This document shows positions 32,294 through 44,899 of a DNA stretch of 64,000 nucleotides, piece after piece. The stretch is taken from positions 22,941,190 through 23,005,189 of the forward strand of contig CM068553.1 of the NCBI GenBank assembly GCA_035048495.1. The letters run 5' to 3'. How positions within the stretch are numbered: the first letter of the stretch is position 1; every line of letters begins with the position of its first letter. Below the pieces are notes generated by a model that saw nothing but the letters and a program-made list of their open reading frames with translations, had not been told where the DNA came from and ran no database searches. The DNA is from Euptelea pleiosperma (Eukaryota > Streptophyta > Magnoliopsida > Ranunculales > Eupteleaceae). The position numbers and the translations under genes were made by a program.

Positions 32294-34024
32294 TGAAAAT
32301 AGGATTTTTTTCCGCGTCGTTGGTTACGGAAACCCTAACTTCAACATATTTGTAATATTATCCGATTATCCTGTAAAATTCAACGATTCTGTATAGGGAT
32401 TCGTGTCGGATGTCGATCCGCACTCAGGATTAGTCGGGTTAGCGCAATAATAAACATAAAATGATGGGAAATTTGCAGAGAACGTAACTCAATCACACTT
32501 AATTCATATTTATTTAACTGAACTTGTCTCTTACAATGAAAATCAAATAAAAATAACTAAACTAGAAAGCATTAAAAGAGATTAGGGTAGAGAGAGAAAG
32601 TGAAGAATGGAGAGAGAAACTAGAGAGAATGAGTTCTAGAGAGAGACTAAAGAGAGAGAAAGAGGTAAGATTATGACCATAGTGAGAGAAAACTACCTTG
32701 GGAAGCGATGTGTGTTGCTGCCTAAGTGAGATGCAGCAATGGTATTCCGTGGGAAGCACGATGGTGGAGATCTGGGATCGAGTTGCAGGTTGCAACCAAT
32801 CTGGGCGGTCCTTGCTTATGGACTGTGGTAGGCGATGCTGCTAGTGCAGTGGCAGCAACAATGATGAAGGGGGGGCGATCTGGGCTTGCACTCCAGCAGG
32901 TAGGAGTCTTCTCTTTTTCTTCTTTTCTCTCCCTCTATCCCTTTTTTTTTTTTTTTTTTTTTGAAGAAACGGTGGAGAGTGAGGTCGGCTGAGAAAGAGG
33001 AGGAAGAAAGGGGCGGCTGAGAAAGAGGAGGAAGAAAGGGGCGGCTGGTTTTTTTTTTTTTTTTATTTTTTTTTGGAGGAAAACGTGGATGGAGAATGGG
33101 AGAGAGAGGGACGGCCAGCAAGAGAGAGATCGTGGAGATCAAGAGAGGGGGGCAGCAGCTGGAGGTGATCTGGAACAGCAGGTAAGGACGTCCCCTCCTC
33201 CTTCTTTCTTTCTTCTCCTTCTTTCTTTCCCCTTTTTTTTTCTGGTTTTCGTTTCTTTGAAAAATGAGAAGGAGAAGGGGGTAATAACGGTTGGGATTCG
33301 AGAGGGTTAGAGAGGAGATGGTGGCCGTGAGATGAGCGGCATCTTCGTCCAAATGCTGCTGACGGTGAAGAAGTTGCAGGCACGCCCGCAACTCGCGATG
33401 GAAACCACCAGAAACGGCAATGGAGATCGCCGGTTGAGAGAGGGTGATGGAGAACGTTATAACCACCCTTTAGCTTGCTGGTTTTGCCTTTTGTGATGTC
33501 GAAACAGCGAAAGAAAAAAACATTAATCGAGAAGAGGTGATTAGCTATAGGTTATGGAGGGTTTGGGGGTGAAGTAGCAGGTAGGAGGCGGTGGACGGTG
33601 CTGCGAGCCGGAGTTGCAGGTTGCAACTCCGGTGAGGACGTGAAAACTAAAACTAGAACAGCAAGAAGAAGAAGACAGAGGAGAGAAGAAGAAGAAGAAG
33701 AAGAAGAAGAAGAAGAAGAAGAAGAAGAAGAAGAAGAAGAAGAAGAAGAAGAAGAAGAGGAGGAGAAGAAGGAGAAGGTGGGGAAGCCGACGAACCAGTC
33801 CGGTGGTGGCTCGCCGGAGATGAAGTAACAAGGAGAAGAAGAAGAAAAAGAAATGGGAGAGACGAGAAAAGGAGGAGGAAGATGGGGACCACGAGTTGGG
33901 GGAGAGAATGGAGGAATAAGGAGGGGGATTAGGGTTCGAACGAACCCTCCCTTCTCCCCTTTTAAAGCTTCCCTATTTCCTTTAATGGAAATAGGGGGTT
34001 TTTGAAAATAAAAAAAAATAAGAA

Positions 34025-34066
<42 letters not shown>

Positions 34067-35030
34067 TAAGTAAAAACCTACTTTTCCATGGGGAATCTCC
34101 CCAATTAGTGGACCCCCCATTTAATTAAAATTATTTTGAAATTCGCGGGGTCCACTAACTGGTCGGACAGCGGGTCGATGAAGATGGGCCCGGCTACTGG
34201 CCCATATGGATTGATGATGTCCATCATCTCACAAGATGATGTGACAGACAGTCTGATGGCGATCGGATGGATGGTGACTTGATTGGGACCTAGATTGGTA
34301 AATCGACGGATCTAGAGAGATCCAACGGTCCGATTGAAGATCCAACGGTCCGATTGAAGATCCAATGGTCAGAAAGCTAAAGGAGATGAGATAGAGCCGA
34401 TGGGTAGGAGTTCTGGGGTTAGGTCAGTAGATTCGAGGATCGAGAGATGAAGAGAGAGAGAGAATAAGAAGAGATGAGAGAAAAAGTATCAAAAAAATGG
34501 AAAAAAGCACTGGCGGAGGGTCTGGAACCCTGGTCTTCACTATGACCATCCTCACGCTTCTCCAGTAGAGTCGACCATCATTCTTTGCTGACTCATGTGG
34601 CTTTAAACGCTTTGGTCCGTCTCTTGGTCATTGGCTCTCCTACTCTCTTCGTTCTTTGGGCCGGCTTTTTGGTCCTCTTATTCAGCCCATATTTGGCCCA
34701 TATCTTCTAGTCATAGCATGTGGGCTTGTTAAGCTTTGATAATGGGCTTTCATGATTGATTTGGGCCCACATGTCTCGAAAATCGTCCCATCGGGGTTTC
34801 CTGCGACAGAAGAAGCGCGTAATGAGACTTTAATCAGAACGTCTTAATATTTAGACTTCCGAAAATGTGTTTAATGCATGCAAATATACCATTTTGTCCA
34901 GAAAAGTGTGTTCTACGCAACAGAAGAGACTCTTACGTAGAAAAGTAGGTAAATAGAGTATTTTACGTAGGAGAATGCAATAACGCTAAAAGGATAATTG
35001 CTTAAAATAAGCACTTTTGAGCGAATATCA
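32294..35030 (+). mobile_element. Solo LTR of the large-LTR family (copy 2), nested in Sirevirus LTR B
   Basis: TGAAAATAGGA ... GCGAATATCA, with duplication GTAGG at 32289-32293 and 35031-35035. It is collinear with 5245-8130, including GA-rich tracts, a (GAA)n array at 33688-33757, (AT)n at 34034-34058 and a TGGGCCCGGCTACTGGCCCA-like region. Frames at 32816-33466, 33541-33831 and 33653-33892 are low-complexity artefacts. Confidence 0.85.
33688..33757. repeat. (GAA)n microsatellite in solo LTR copy 2
   Basis: About 22 near-perfect GAA units, at the same place as in copy 1. Confidence 0.9.
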
Positions 35031-35432
35031 GTAGGCCTTGGTTAAGGTTGGAAGTTGTATTTGCAACGGTGCTGCGTAGGATCGTTTAACTTTTCAGTTA
35101 GTGATACTTTCTGTTTGAACGTGATCCCATGGTTTTTTCCTTAGCGAAGGTTTCCACGTAAAAATATCTTGTCTTGTGTGATTATTTGTTTGTATTTCGC
35201 TATCTATCTTGGTTAGATCAAACGACGAAAAGAAAATATACCACGGAGGTATATTCGATTTAAGTCGGTTGTGATAATCTTTTATCAAATAACTAAGGCA
35301 TGCGATTTTGTTCCCTTACCATAGACCAGTAAAACTGTGTAAGTATAATTAATTTTAAAATACCTAATCAACCCCCCCCCCCTTTTAAGTATATTGGATT
35401 AAAGAAAACGGACCGGTTGTTATTTCACCCAT

Positions 35433-35679
35433 AACCCAATTGGACCAAGGTGCACACTACACAAGGTCAGACTAGGGTGGTCGACCACACCATTTAGGCG
35501 GTCGACCGGTTAGTCACTCCCGACTGTAAAATAAGCGTAAGTCTAAAACGTCAGGGTCTGGTTGGCCATAGGTTTTGCACGGTCAACCCCCTAATAAATA
35601 TCCAAAATTAACACACGAAGGATTCAACTGAGAACGTCCACTGAGTAAGAACATTTGCTGAATTGAGTTCCAAATGTCC
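35433..35679. other. Short unassigned spacer between solo LTR B and CACTA II
   Basis: About 250 bp without open frames. It has repeated GGTCGACC words at 35478-35512 and no recognised element. Confidence 0.4.
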
Positions 35680-35682
35680 AAG

Positions 35683-36110
35683 CACTACTACAAAAAGCCC
35701 TTTAGACTAGGGCTAAAAACCGTAGTCTTTCGGTTTAAACCATAGTCTAAAACTGCCTCTAAAAGCGTAGTCTAATTGGGCGTAGTCTAAAGTCTACAAA
35801 AATAACTACGGTTTGTAATCGTGGTCTATAAGACCTATAAGACTATGGGTTTATTAAAAACAGTAGTTGTAAGACTACATAAAAGACTTCGATATTTAAA
35901 AATATTGTAGTCTTTATTGTTATTAACCGTTGTCTAAAAGAGTTAAACAGAAGTTAAATTTCTCAAAATGACTATAGTTTTATCCAAAACCACAGTCGTA
36001 AGTCTATAAATAAAACTACAATTTTCTGAGAAATCGTCTTCTTTAATTCAAACATTTCCTTTTTGAAGACTATGGTTTTGGCCAAAACCGTAGTCGTTTC
36101 AAATTTTATT
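35683..36110. repeat. Left terminal and subterminal repeats of CACTA II
   Basis: More than twelve CCGTAGTC / GACTACGG-type words in both orientations, including AGACTATGGTTTTGGCCAA next to its inverse AACCGTAGTC at 36066-36092. Confidence 0.85.
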
Positions 36111-36409
36111 TAATTCTAAAAATTATTACAGAATCACGCCAAAAGTTTTAAAATACTCAATATAAAGAATTTAAAAGGAAAAAACCCACAACATCATATA
36201 GTCTAAATTTGCTACCATGTCATTGCCAAAGTCTGTTAGTATCAATTTTATTTTCAATCAATACATATGATCATCATCTACTAAAAATGTTATACATCAT
36301 TGTTCAAAGTATAAAATGTGATTTACAATAAACAAATTTCTCTCTTTTATCCGATAAATGTTTTCTTTGTCCTCTCCTGATGTTGAAGCGTAAGCAGGGC
36401 AGTGCCAAT

Positions 36410-37022
36410 TTTGTGAGGTGGTACTGGTGATGGAGGCAGCAAGACCGAAGTTAGTGATTCCTCTAAGCGGTGGCCTCAGCTTTGAGGGGCCTAGTGGTGG
36501 CTTTTTCTATGTTGGGCCCTTGTGACATTCTTGTAGAGAAATGACAATATTGCTGATCACTGTTCCTCAACTCCTTCTGCAACAAGAACTTGAGTTTCTG
36601 TTCAGAACCCAAGAGTTAGTATTGATCGATCAGAAGACCCAAAAATTCTAAACAAATTCTCAACTTCAAACAAGCAAAAAGAATCAAGAAATAGCCAAAA
36701 AGAGAGAATAAAAGAAACCCAATTCAAAGTTTCAAAGCAATTAACCCACTTTGTCATCAGGAGTGATAAATGTGAAGATGTCTTTGTTATTGTTATTGTT
36801 GTTGTTGGGGTGAGTTGTAGTAGGCAATGAAGGTTTTCTGCTAGTAGATCGACTAGCAGAAGAGCTAGGAGAAGTACTAAACAATTGGCCAAGCCTAGAA
36901 GAAGCCCACCGACTGTGTGCCACATGAGTATTCCTAAAAATTTGAAATTGGCCAAACAAGACAGACCCAAATATGAAAATGACAAAAATGATGAGTAGAA
37001 ATCTTTCCTCTGGAAGCATCAT
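36410..37022 (-). pseudogene. Captured two-exon gene fragment; exon 2 resembles the start of a B3 DNA-binding domain
   Basis: Exon 1 (37022 to about 36743) starts MMLPEERF, has a hydrophobic stretch at residues 8-25, then a Ser/Pro/Thr-rich part and an Asn run, and ends before a candidate donor GTTAAT. After an intron with T-rich 3' end and acceptor GAACAG near 36601, exon 2 opens KLKFLLQKELRNSD, which matches what I recall of the first strand of B3 domains of the ABI3/FUS3/LEC2 group. The frame then shifts and the rest of the domain is not readable. The hydrophobic exon 1 does not fit a B3 factor, so the two exons may come from different sources. It lies inside CACTA II, on the same strand as its genes. 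Confidence 0.4.
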
Positions 37023-37023
37023 T

Positions 37024-39050
37024 GTATATTCTTAGTGAAATGCAGGTCGTTGACAGAATCAGTCCATGCTCAAAAGGGTTGCTGAATTAAGTCCTTTGGA
37101 TCAAACGGGTTTGGAGTATATAAAATAGAACTATACATGGGTTAAGGCCGTAAGACAAAAGCTGAACAAAAGGTTTGCAAATCCACAACATGCCCATACA
37201 ACTTAGCTCTTTAAAAGGCATAAGAGTCCCTTATATTGATATGGGCAAGCCCCCAAATTTCGAGGTGGGTGCATGTGTACTCACACAGTGTACAATGAGG
37301 CACACATGCAGGGTGGGACTTTCAACCTTGGATGTCACAGGGCCATTTGCATGCCTGAAATGTGGATTGATGTAGAGAAAAAGTATGCACTTCCATACTG
37401 CCCACAGAAGAAGGTGCTCTTCAATCACACACATGGGCTCATCATTAAGCAAGTCTTCAATTCACACTTGCGTAACAAATACTACTGGTTAAAATTCAAA
37501 AGCAACTCCAGAAATGAAATCAAAGTTTAGTGCTATGGATACGTACAATACTTCGACAATTAACCTTGGTCCGGTGTCTGAGTGAGATGAGTGCTGAAAT
37601 TTCGGGCCAGTAATGAGCAATGTCCTATACTTGTGTCTTTGACGGACAGAAAAGTTCATGTCTTAGCTACTACACTGTCTCTGTCACCTGCCTTTGCATC
37701 AATCCAGACTGTTCAATCAGTAGGGCAGCTCTTGTATGGGATATAGGACACAACAACTTTCTTGACCATCCACTCAAGAGAAAAAATGAGCAGAACACTT
37801 GGACAACTAAAGATACAGTAGTTTAACATTTAACAGATCCCCAAGATAATAGGTGCAGAAGACATCTTAGAATAACTCTATGTACATAGCAATAGCAATC
37901 TTGTTGGACCCACTGGGCTCCATCAAATTGGTTGTTGCTTCTAATATAAGATTGTCCAGCATACAAACATGAAAGGAAGCCCAAATAACATGTCAGGAAT
38001 CATTCATGGATCAATTTAAAACCTGGTTCTTAATGGCCCACTATTATGCTATGAACTAATTGAGCAGCCACTTACCTGATCGAAATGGAGGCACATGTGG
38101 ACAAAAAGAAAATGAACAACAAGATCCTTGCAACCTGAAGTCATAGAATATCAAATCATATCACCAAAAATCCAACTACAAATGCAAAAGTGGAAAAAAA
38201 TGTGAAGACTCCAACATGCTGCATATGATTATATCTGTTGAAAAAAAATTGATGAAAGGTCTAAAATAATATGACAGCCTTCTGGCTAAGTGTAGAAACT
38301 TGTTGATCCCTTAAAACCCAAAACGGTGATATGGTGTAGATGATGACCTATGAGGGGGTCCACCTCAGCGCCACTAGTATTGCCGTTATGGCCATTAGGA
38401 TATATCTGCATGGACTTTCCCTTTGACTCAGACTGTTCTGGTGATAAGTCAGATACGTACTTAAGGTGGACCTCTGAGGTGCTCACATACTCTGAGGACC
38501 TACGGCCATGGCATCATGTGGGGATTCAGGGAGGTTGTAGGTTCGATGCCCAAGAGGGGAGACTGCTGGTTTGCAAGGGCAGTCCATCTTGACATCTAGG
38601 CTTAAAGGATGCAAAACCATGGCTCGCAACACCATTGACTCAGTAAGTTCAGGGCGCTACTCAACCAACTAGAGCTAAGATTGGGCTGCTGTAGCTGTGA
38701 CTAAGACGTGCTCCCTTGTTTGAAAGTATGATTCTGGGCATCCTTCCACTAGCCTCATGTTGTTGGCTCTGTTTGAAAGCAGTTGAACCTGGCGAGCATT
38801 AGGAAGCCAATTGGCAAGACAGATCTAATAGTTATATACTAATTTAGTAATTCAATAACTTGCAAGCCACTTTAATTAAATTTATGGATGGCAATTATTA
38901 TGTACAGAGGTTACCTAGGTACACCATGGACATGTAATTTGCAATAAAAACTAGAGTTACACAATAGTATGACATCCATTTTTAATTATCCAAGGAACAC
39001 ATCATGTGCTATTTAACACCATTCAAATGGTAACAAACAAGCTAGTGGAG
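37024..39050. other. CACTA II interior of uncertain origin
   Basis: Several open frames up to 85 codons (for example 37273-37530) without recognisable similarity. An AGGTTCGATGCCC word near 38539 recalls a tRNA B box but no SINE could be delimited. This may hold more captured host sequence. Confidence 0.35.
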
Positions 39051-39052
39051 CT

Positions 39053-39789
39053 GCAGAGCAAATTCAGTTACAAGTACCAAATGAGAAGGTGGGTTTGATC
39101 ATAAGCGAAGGAGGGGAGACCATTAAAAACCTGCAGACAAGATCAGGAGCACGCATCCAGGTACTGATGCTCCTACACCTGCCGTAGTCTCCAATGCTGC
39201 CCCTGCCCCTACCTCTGCTGTTGGTGCTCCCCCTACCCAAGTGAATTACAAGTATGGACAGCCACAAGTTGCGGATTATGGGCAGCCTGCAACTTATCCA
39301 CAATCAGTGCCTTCCCAACTGAGTTATGGACATGGATATGACGCCCCAAAATATGCTAATCAAGTCTCAACACAGCCCGCTTATGGAGGACATGGAAATT
39401 CTCAGCTAGGAGCTTACCCGCAACAAGTTGGCAGTCAAGCAGGCTATGCCCAACAGCCATACTCTAAGCCCCCTACTTATGGCATGCCATTCCATATGGG
39501 TCTGCACCAGCTGCTAACGATGGGTACAATCAACCCCCATCTCTAACTACTGCTACTCCAGGTTATCCTCAACAAGGTGGTCAGTTTGTTTCTGGTTATG
39601 GTCAACTAGGCAATCAGCCAGTACCTGGGTACGCTCAATTCGAGTTATGGGTACCAAGGGACTACTAACACAAGTTACAGTTGTGGCCCAACTTCAGGCT
39701 ATGGTGTACCACCAAGCAGCCAGGCGGGTTATGTGCAACCGACCTCAAACCAAACAGGATATGAACAGCCAATGCCTCAATCGATTTGA
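39053..39789 (+). pseudogene. Captured fragment of a KH-domain (FUBP-like) RNA-binding protein gene
   Basis: 39053-39160 encodes VPNEKVGLIISEGGETIKNL and following residues, the GxxG-type core of a KH domain as in far-upstream-element-binding-protein-like plant proteins (the usual IGRGG loop reads ISEGG). It ends at a CAG/GTACTG junction. The next 600 bp, offset by two bases, encode an Ala/Pro stretch and then a long Gln-Tyr-Gly-Pro-rich region (VADYGQPATYPQ, SQLSYGHGYDAP), the low-complexity tail of the same family. The tail changes frame near 39480 and 39650 and stops at 39787-39789. It runs opposite to the CACTA genes. The fused exon order suggests internal deletion after capture. Confidence 0.75.
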
Positions 39790-39949
39790 AGTGGTTTCAA
39801 TGCTTCTTGTGTCACACTCTAAAATAGTCTAAACTTTAATATTAAGGATCCAAATTATCTAGGTCAACCAAATACAGTAAATTAATCAGTCCAAAAATAT
39901 CTAGGAAACGATAGCTACAATAGACTCACAAATTGATTTGTATTGTTGA

Positions 39950-41065
39950 CTACAATGTGTCCATCTCTGCCACAACCTTCTTCGAAGGCTGTCTAGGGAG
40001 GTGGAAGTACGTGGTTGGTGTGACAAAACTCCCCACACCCCTAACCCGCCCAAGATGTTCAGGAGTCTCTAGTGCCATGGTGAGTATGTCATTGCTTCCT
40101 TCAGTGGATAAAGTCCCCTCCTGGGTCAGTTTCTCTAACGCATCCATATTAAGAGCTTTATCCCTAGTAACATCATCTTTGTACGCACCGCTCTTATCTT
40201 GGCGGGCCTTCTTCCATAAAATACTTATGTCTATACTTTTGGACGATGACTCGATATCTTTCTATTGCCAACAACCAAAAACAAATGATTTCAATATTAT
40301 AACCAACAAAATATAAGTAAAAAATAAAATGTGTAAATCTTACTAACACTTACCAAAATTTCGATTTCCAAACGAGCATAACCCCTTCTGGACCTATGGT
40401 GAGGATATTTATTCATTGCTTGCCTCTTTGATTGAGAGGCGCTCAATAACTTTATAATTATAATGAAAAATAAGTAAATATTAGTACATTATAAATAATA
40501 ACATATTGATTACGAAGTAATAAAAAGCTAGAATAATTACCTCAAATTCTTCTGAAAGTCTTGACTTCACAAAAGCATCACAGTGTTCTTGACCAATCTA
40601 TTTATACTTTTCTGGAGGGTGACGAAGGAGCTCGGGTGTATTTTTGAATTTTTTCACATATTTACGGTTAAGCTTTCCCTTAAAATCTCTCCATTTTTGG
40701 CTAGTGTTTTGGAGAATTTTTTTCTTACACTTAGACGGTACTACAAATAAATTCTATAATATAATTTGTAGTTAAAGTCAATATTCTAGAATAATTATAA
40801 TATAAAATTAGATAAAAAATTTGAAATAATATACCTCTACCATCTGCCACATCTTCTCCTTCTTCTCAACATCCACTGTACGCCAATCTTTAATAGTAAT
40901 TAGAACTATACTGCGTCCCACGGTACCAAGGTAACTTGAAAATATGATCGAAACATCACCTACTAGCTAAAACTTATCATTGAATTCGATCACCTTTTTT
41001 ACACTACCAGCGCTTTTAACTAAGTTTGGCAGTGTAGTAACACCCCGTGTTCTCTTCTTAGTCAT
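39950..41065 (-). pseudogene. CACTA TNPA-like second gene (Transposase_24 type)
   Basis: An ATG at 41065 opens TKKRTRGVTTLPNLVKSAG. After a TAG at 40977-40979 the same frame continues with FSSYLGTVGR and ITIKDWRTVDVEKKEKMW, the pattern of the plant En/Spm TNPA-like/Transposase_24 proteins. Further exons near 40700-40350 include RRGYARLEIEIL, and the last exon (40147-39950) has ETPEHLGRVRGVGSFVTPTTYF, the conserved end of this family. Introns are AT-rich. Family role: binds subterminal repeats and assists transposition. Confidence 0.7.
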
Positions 41066-41604
41066 CGTTTCTAAATCAACCGAAAAGTAATTAACTTCTA
41101 TTTAGAGCAAGAAATGTTAATTAAATCTACAATCTCATAGAATAATGACACAAGTAATTCATACTCTGTGTTTGTTACGGAACCTCGTCCTCATGGTGAT
41201 CGTGATCTTTGTCTGATTCAGCTGGATCCATGAGTATCCTGAAATAAGAACAAAGATTCGTATGTATATAAGTAGAACCAACTCAATGAAAGATAGATTG
41301 TAAGATATATTGATTGATCCACAACAAACATAAACTTCAGGAATATTCATTTTACTACAATTTCTACCTATGAGTACGATGATGTATGATCAATCCAAGT
41401 TCCATCATAGTCCATGCTCATATATTGTGACTAAGACTTGTCGACTACATCGAAAGACTCGACATTTGGCAATACCACATCAGAAGTCTGGTGATCATTG
41501 CAAACATCAATGAGCTCATCATCGTCGTAAAAAATGTACGCTCTTGTAGGAAATGCTAAAACGATTGAAAATTTTGAATTAAGTTGGTCTTCTACATAGA
41601 AAAC

Positions 41605-44600
41605 TTACTTGGCTTGGGAAACCAAAATAAATGGATTAGATTTATGGCCAACTCTACTAAGCTCAACTATAGTGAAACCAAGGTCGTCTACTTTGACGCC
41701 TTTATTGGTGTCGACCCAGTCACACTTAAATACTGGAATCTTGAACATACGATAATCAAGCAACCATATTTCAGAAATAACACCGTAAAAATAGACATCT
41801 CTAAACACAGGATTTTTATCCTTCCTGCTTGCAATTTGCATTGTATCGGCCACTATGCTCACTCCGCTATTCTGGTCGACTCGTGAATTATTGTGCTCTT
41901 TCGTGTGATAACGACATCCATTAATGATATAACCATAACATTTTACTACTTGAAAATGTGGTCCTTGTGCAATCCACCTCAAGTTTTCTGAGATTTTATT
42001 ATCTGAGTCGCATAGATCATTTTCAACCATTTGACGTATCCAAGGAATAATGGTGCGATTGTGCTTCATGTTTAACCACTTCCTATTTTTTGATTTATGG
42101 CAATTATTCTCCTTCAAGAAGGAGATATGCTTCCTATCAAGATATCAAAAAATAACAAATGATTAGTTCGTACTAGAATTCTTAAGCAACTGAAGAAAGT
42201 AAAATAACATCGATCGATGGGAAGAAAAGAGTTTACTCGATATAGGGATCAACATCATCAATGTTTTACAACACATAACGATGTGCCTGCTCCAAGGACA
42301 ATGGGTCAACATCGAAGAAACGACCACCCGATAAAGCCTTGCCAGGCAAGAGCAACTTTCCATACTCTGTATTAATGGTTGGCATGTTCTTAACAGAGGG
42401 AATGCCAATTGTTTCTACACCAGATAAATACTCTGTACAAAATTTGACCGCTTCTTCTGCAATATAAGTTTAAGCAATACAACCTTCTGAATGATTTCAA
42501 TTGCGTACATAGCCCTTTAAAACTTTCATAAACCTAAAACATGAAAATAACCAATTAAATAACACTTAGATCTCTAAAAAGACATAATGCATATATATCT
42601 AGTAACATGGTGGCTTAATAAACTCACATCTCAAAAGGATACATCCATCAAAAGTGAACTGGTCCACATAATTTGACTTCTTTGACAAGATGCCCCGTTA
42701 GATGAACCATTATGTCCAAGAATGAAGGAGGGAAGTACTTCTCAAACAAACACAATATTACTACAAGATCTCTTTGTATCTTATCTAACCCTACCACGTC
42801 CACTACTTTGTTACAGAGAGCATTGAAGAAGAAACATAATCTACTAATAGTATACCTCACGTGCTTTGGCATCACTGACTGTATTGTCATGGGAAGTAAT
42901 TGTTGCATTAGGGTATGGCAATCGTGGGACTTAAGACCATATAGCTTCGATTCTTCCATTGAGACACAATTCTTTAAATTGAAAGAATAACCATCCGAGA
43001 CCTTGAGCTCAAATAATGTTTTGCAGACTTTTCTTTTTTCTTCCCTAGATAAAGTATAACATGCTGGAGGCAAGTATGCTCTATTCCCATCATATCGTGG
43101 CCCCAACTCAGTCCTTAAACCCATTTCTACAAGGTCCAGATGAGATTTTACCCCATCCTTTGTTTTTCCTAGAATGTTAAACAATGTCTCAATGATGCTA
43201 TCACACGCATTCTTCTTGATGTGCATAACATCCAAATTGTGTCGTATATACAGGTGTTTCCAGTATTCAAGCTCAAAGAATATAGACTTCTTCTTCCAAC
43301 GACTCTTGTCATCAGCATCAACCTTATCTTTCTTGGGTGTACGTCTCTTTTCTTCTTCGTGACTTGTATACATACTTTCTTCTTTCCCCATGAGTTTTTG
43401 ATCCCTTCAACCTTTCTTAATGTTTCTTCTCCAGTTAACGCTATTGGTTGTGGGTCAGGCTCCTGTGTACCATCAAACTCCTTTTTTTTCTTTCTCCATT
43501 GATGATTCAATGGAAGAAATCTTCTATGCCCTGTGTATACTATTTTATTACTGTGTTGCAATCTACAAGAACGAGTATCATCACCGCATATCGAACAAGC
43601 TAAGTATCATTTTACACTGCAACCACACAAGATATCATATATAGGAAAATCATTGATTGTCGATAACAGTACCGCCCTTAATATGAAGTATTGTTCTGCA
43701 TATGCATCATAAACATTAACGCCTTCTTCCCATAGAGTTTTTAGATCATCAATCAGTGGTGCCAAGTAAACATCAATGTTATTACCAGGTTGATGCAGAC
43801 CGGATATCAACAATGTTAACATCATAAATTTTCTCTTCATGCACAACCATGGTGGAAGGTTGTAGGTAACTATTATAACGGGCCAAGAACTATGCCTACT
43901 ACTAAGGCTACTATATGGATTTATCCCATCTGCTGAAATGGCTAACCGAAGATTTTTACAATCTGCTGCAAACTCTGGCCACCTGTGGTCTACTAGTTGC
44001 CATGCTAGAGAGTTTGCTAGGTGACGTAGTTGACCATCTTTTACTCTTTCACTATCATGCCACCTGAGGCCTTTTGCTGTCTGTTCGGACTTAAACATCT
44101 TTCTGAACCTTGGGATAGGTGGAAAATACCACAATACTTTTGTAGGCACCCCCTTGTTTTCCTCGGTCACATCCTTTTTTACCTTCCATCATGACGTTCC
44201 ACAAGTGGGACATGTAGTCATCTTTGAACTCTTTTCTGTAGAGTATACAATAGTTAGGACATGCATGTATTTTTCTCATATTCAATCCCTGAAGCTTTCA
44301 AAGTCTTGTTGGCCTCATGCATGGTTGAAGGCATTTCATTATTATTTGGAGGTATGTCTCCCAACAATTTTAGCAGCTCTAAAAAGTTCTTGTTGGACCA
44401 CCCATTCTTCGCTTTCAAGTTCCACAACCAATGATGATAACTTCGTGTACTTTGAGCAACCTGGATATAAAGGTTTTTCAGCATCTTCAAGCAATTTTTG
44501 AAACTCTTCAAGATCACCTGTAAAGCGATCATACGCATCTTGAACCATTTCTACTATGCTATCAACTTCATCTTGGGCCACTCTTTCAAATTGTTGATGG

Positions 44601-44872
44601 ATGAGATCTTCTCTCCCAACACGTTACGAAACCTCACTCGAAACTTTTTCTCCATGGTGGAACCATATGCGATAACTTTGATTGATACCATTAAAAAATA
44701 GATGTCCCTTAATATCTCCTATATTATATTTTTGGAGATTCTCATACTTAGTGCATGGACATTGCATGAAATTAGGATTATCTACATGTACTGTCGCAAA
44801 GTCGATAAATTGTTGAACTCCCTTGTCATATTCCCGTGATGTTCTATCCTTGGACATCCAAGACTTATCCAT
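41605..44872 (-). pseudogene. CACTA TNPD-like transposase of element II, multiply frameshifted
   Basis: The start near 44872 (MDKSWMSKDRTSREY) opens the transposase-associated domain with CPCTKY. It continues through frames 44581-44342, 44501-44254 and 44285-44091 (KIHACPNYCILYRKE), then the Transposase_21 core at 44170-43607 (SSWPVIIVTYNLP), 43561-43392 (YTGHRRFLPLNHQW) and 43391-42648 (HNLDVMHIKKNA, LTGHLVKEVKLCGPVHF, the DUF4218 start). A TGA at 42648-42650 replaces an expected Arg codon, followed by WMYPFE. The DUF4216-like C-terminus is at 42117-41605 (HFQVVKCYGYIINGCRYHT). At least four frameshifts and one nonsense codon make it dead. Compared with the CACTA I copy it keeps the 3' domains. 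Confidence 0.85.
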
Positions 44873-44899
44873 TTGCATCATCATCTGAAACACCATCAA

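Larger units (their letters stand above)
31022..35427 (+). mobile_element. Solo LTR of the Sirevirus family (copy B), split by another solo LTR
   Basis: 31022-32288 plus 35036-35427 rebuild one LTR collinear with 1345-2967. It starts TGTAAGGAATATTTTC, ends GTTATTTCA and is flanked by CCCAT at 31017-31021 and 35428-35432. There is no gag, primer site or second LTR, so it is a solo LTR. Palindrome array at 31365-31765, TATA box at 31842. The C-run near the 3' end is expanded. Confidence 0.9.

Noticed and set aside
33541..33892. Overlapping open frames of 76-96 codons
   Set aside because: Same cause: the GAA array of the second solo LTR copy, read as poly-Glu, poly-Leu or poly-Phe.
38500..38665. 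Possible second SINE (AGGTTCGATGCCC near 38539; GCGCTACTCAACCAACTAGAGC near 38656)
   Set aside because: The two box-like words lie in opposite orientations and no tail or target duplication was found.
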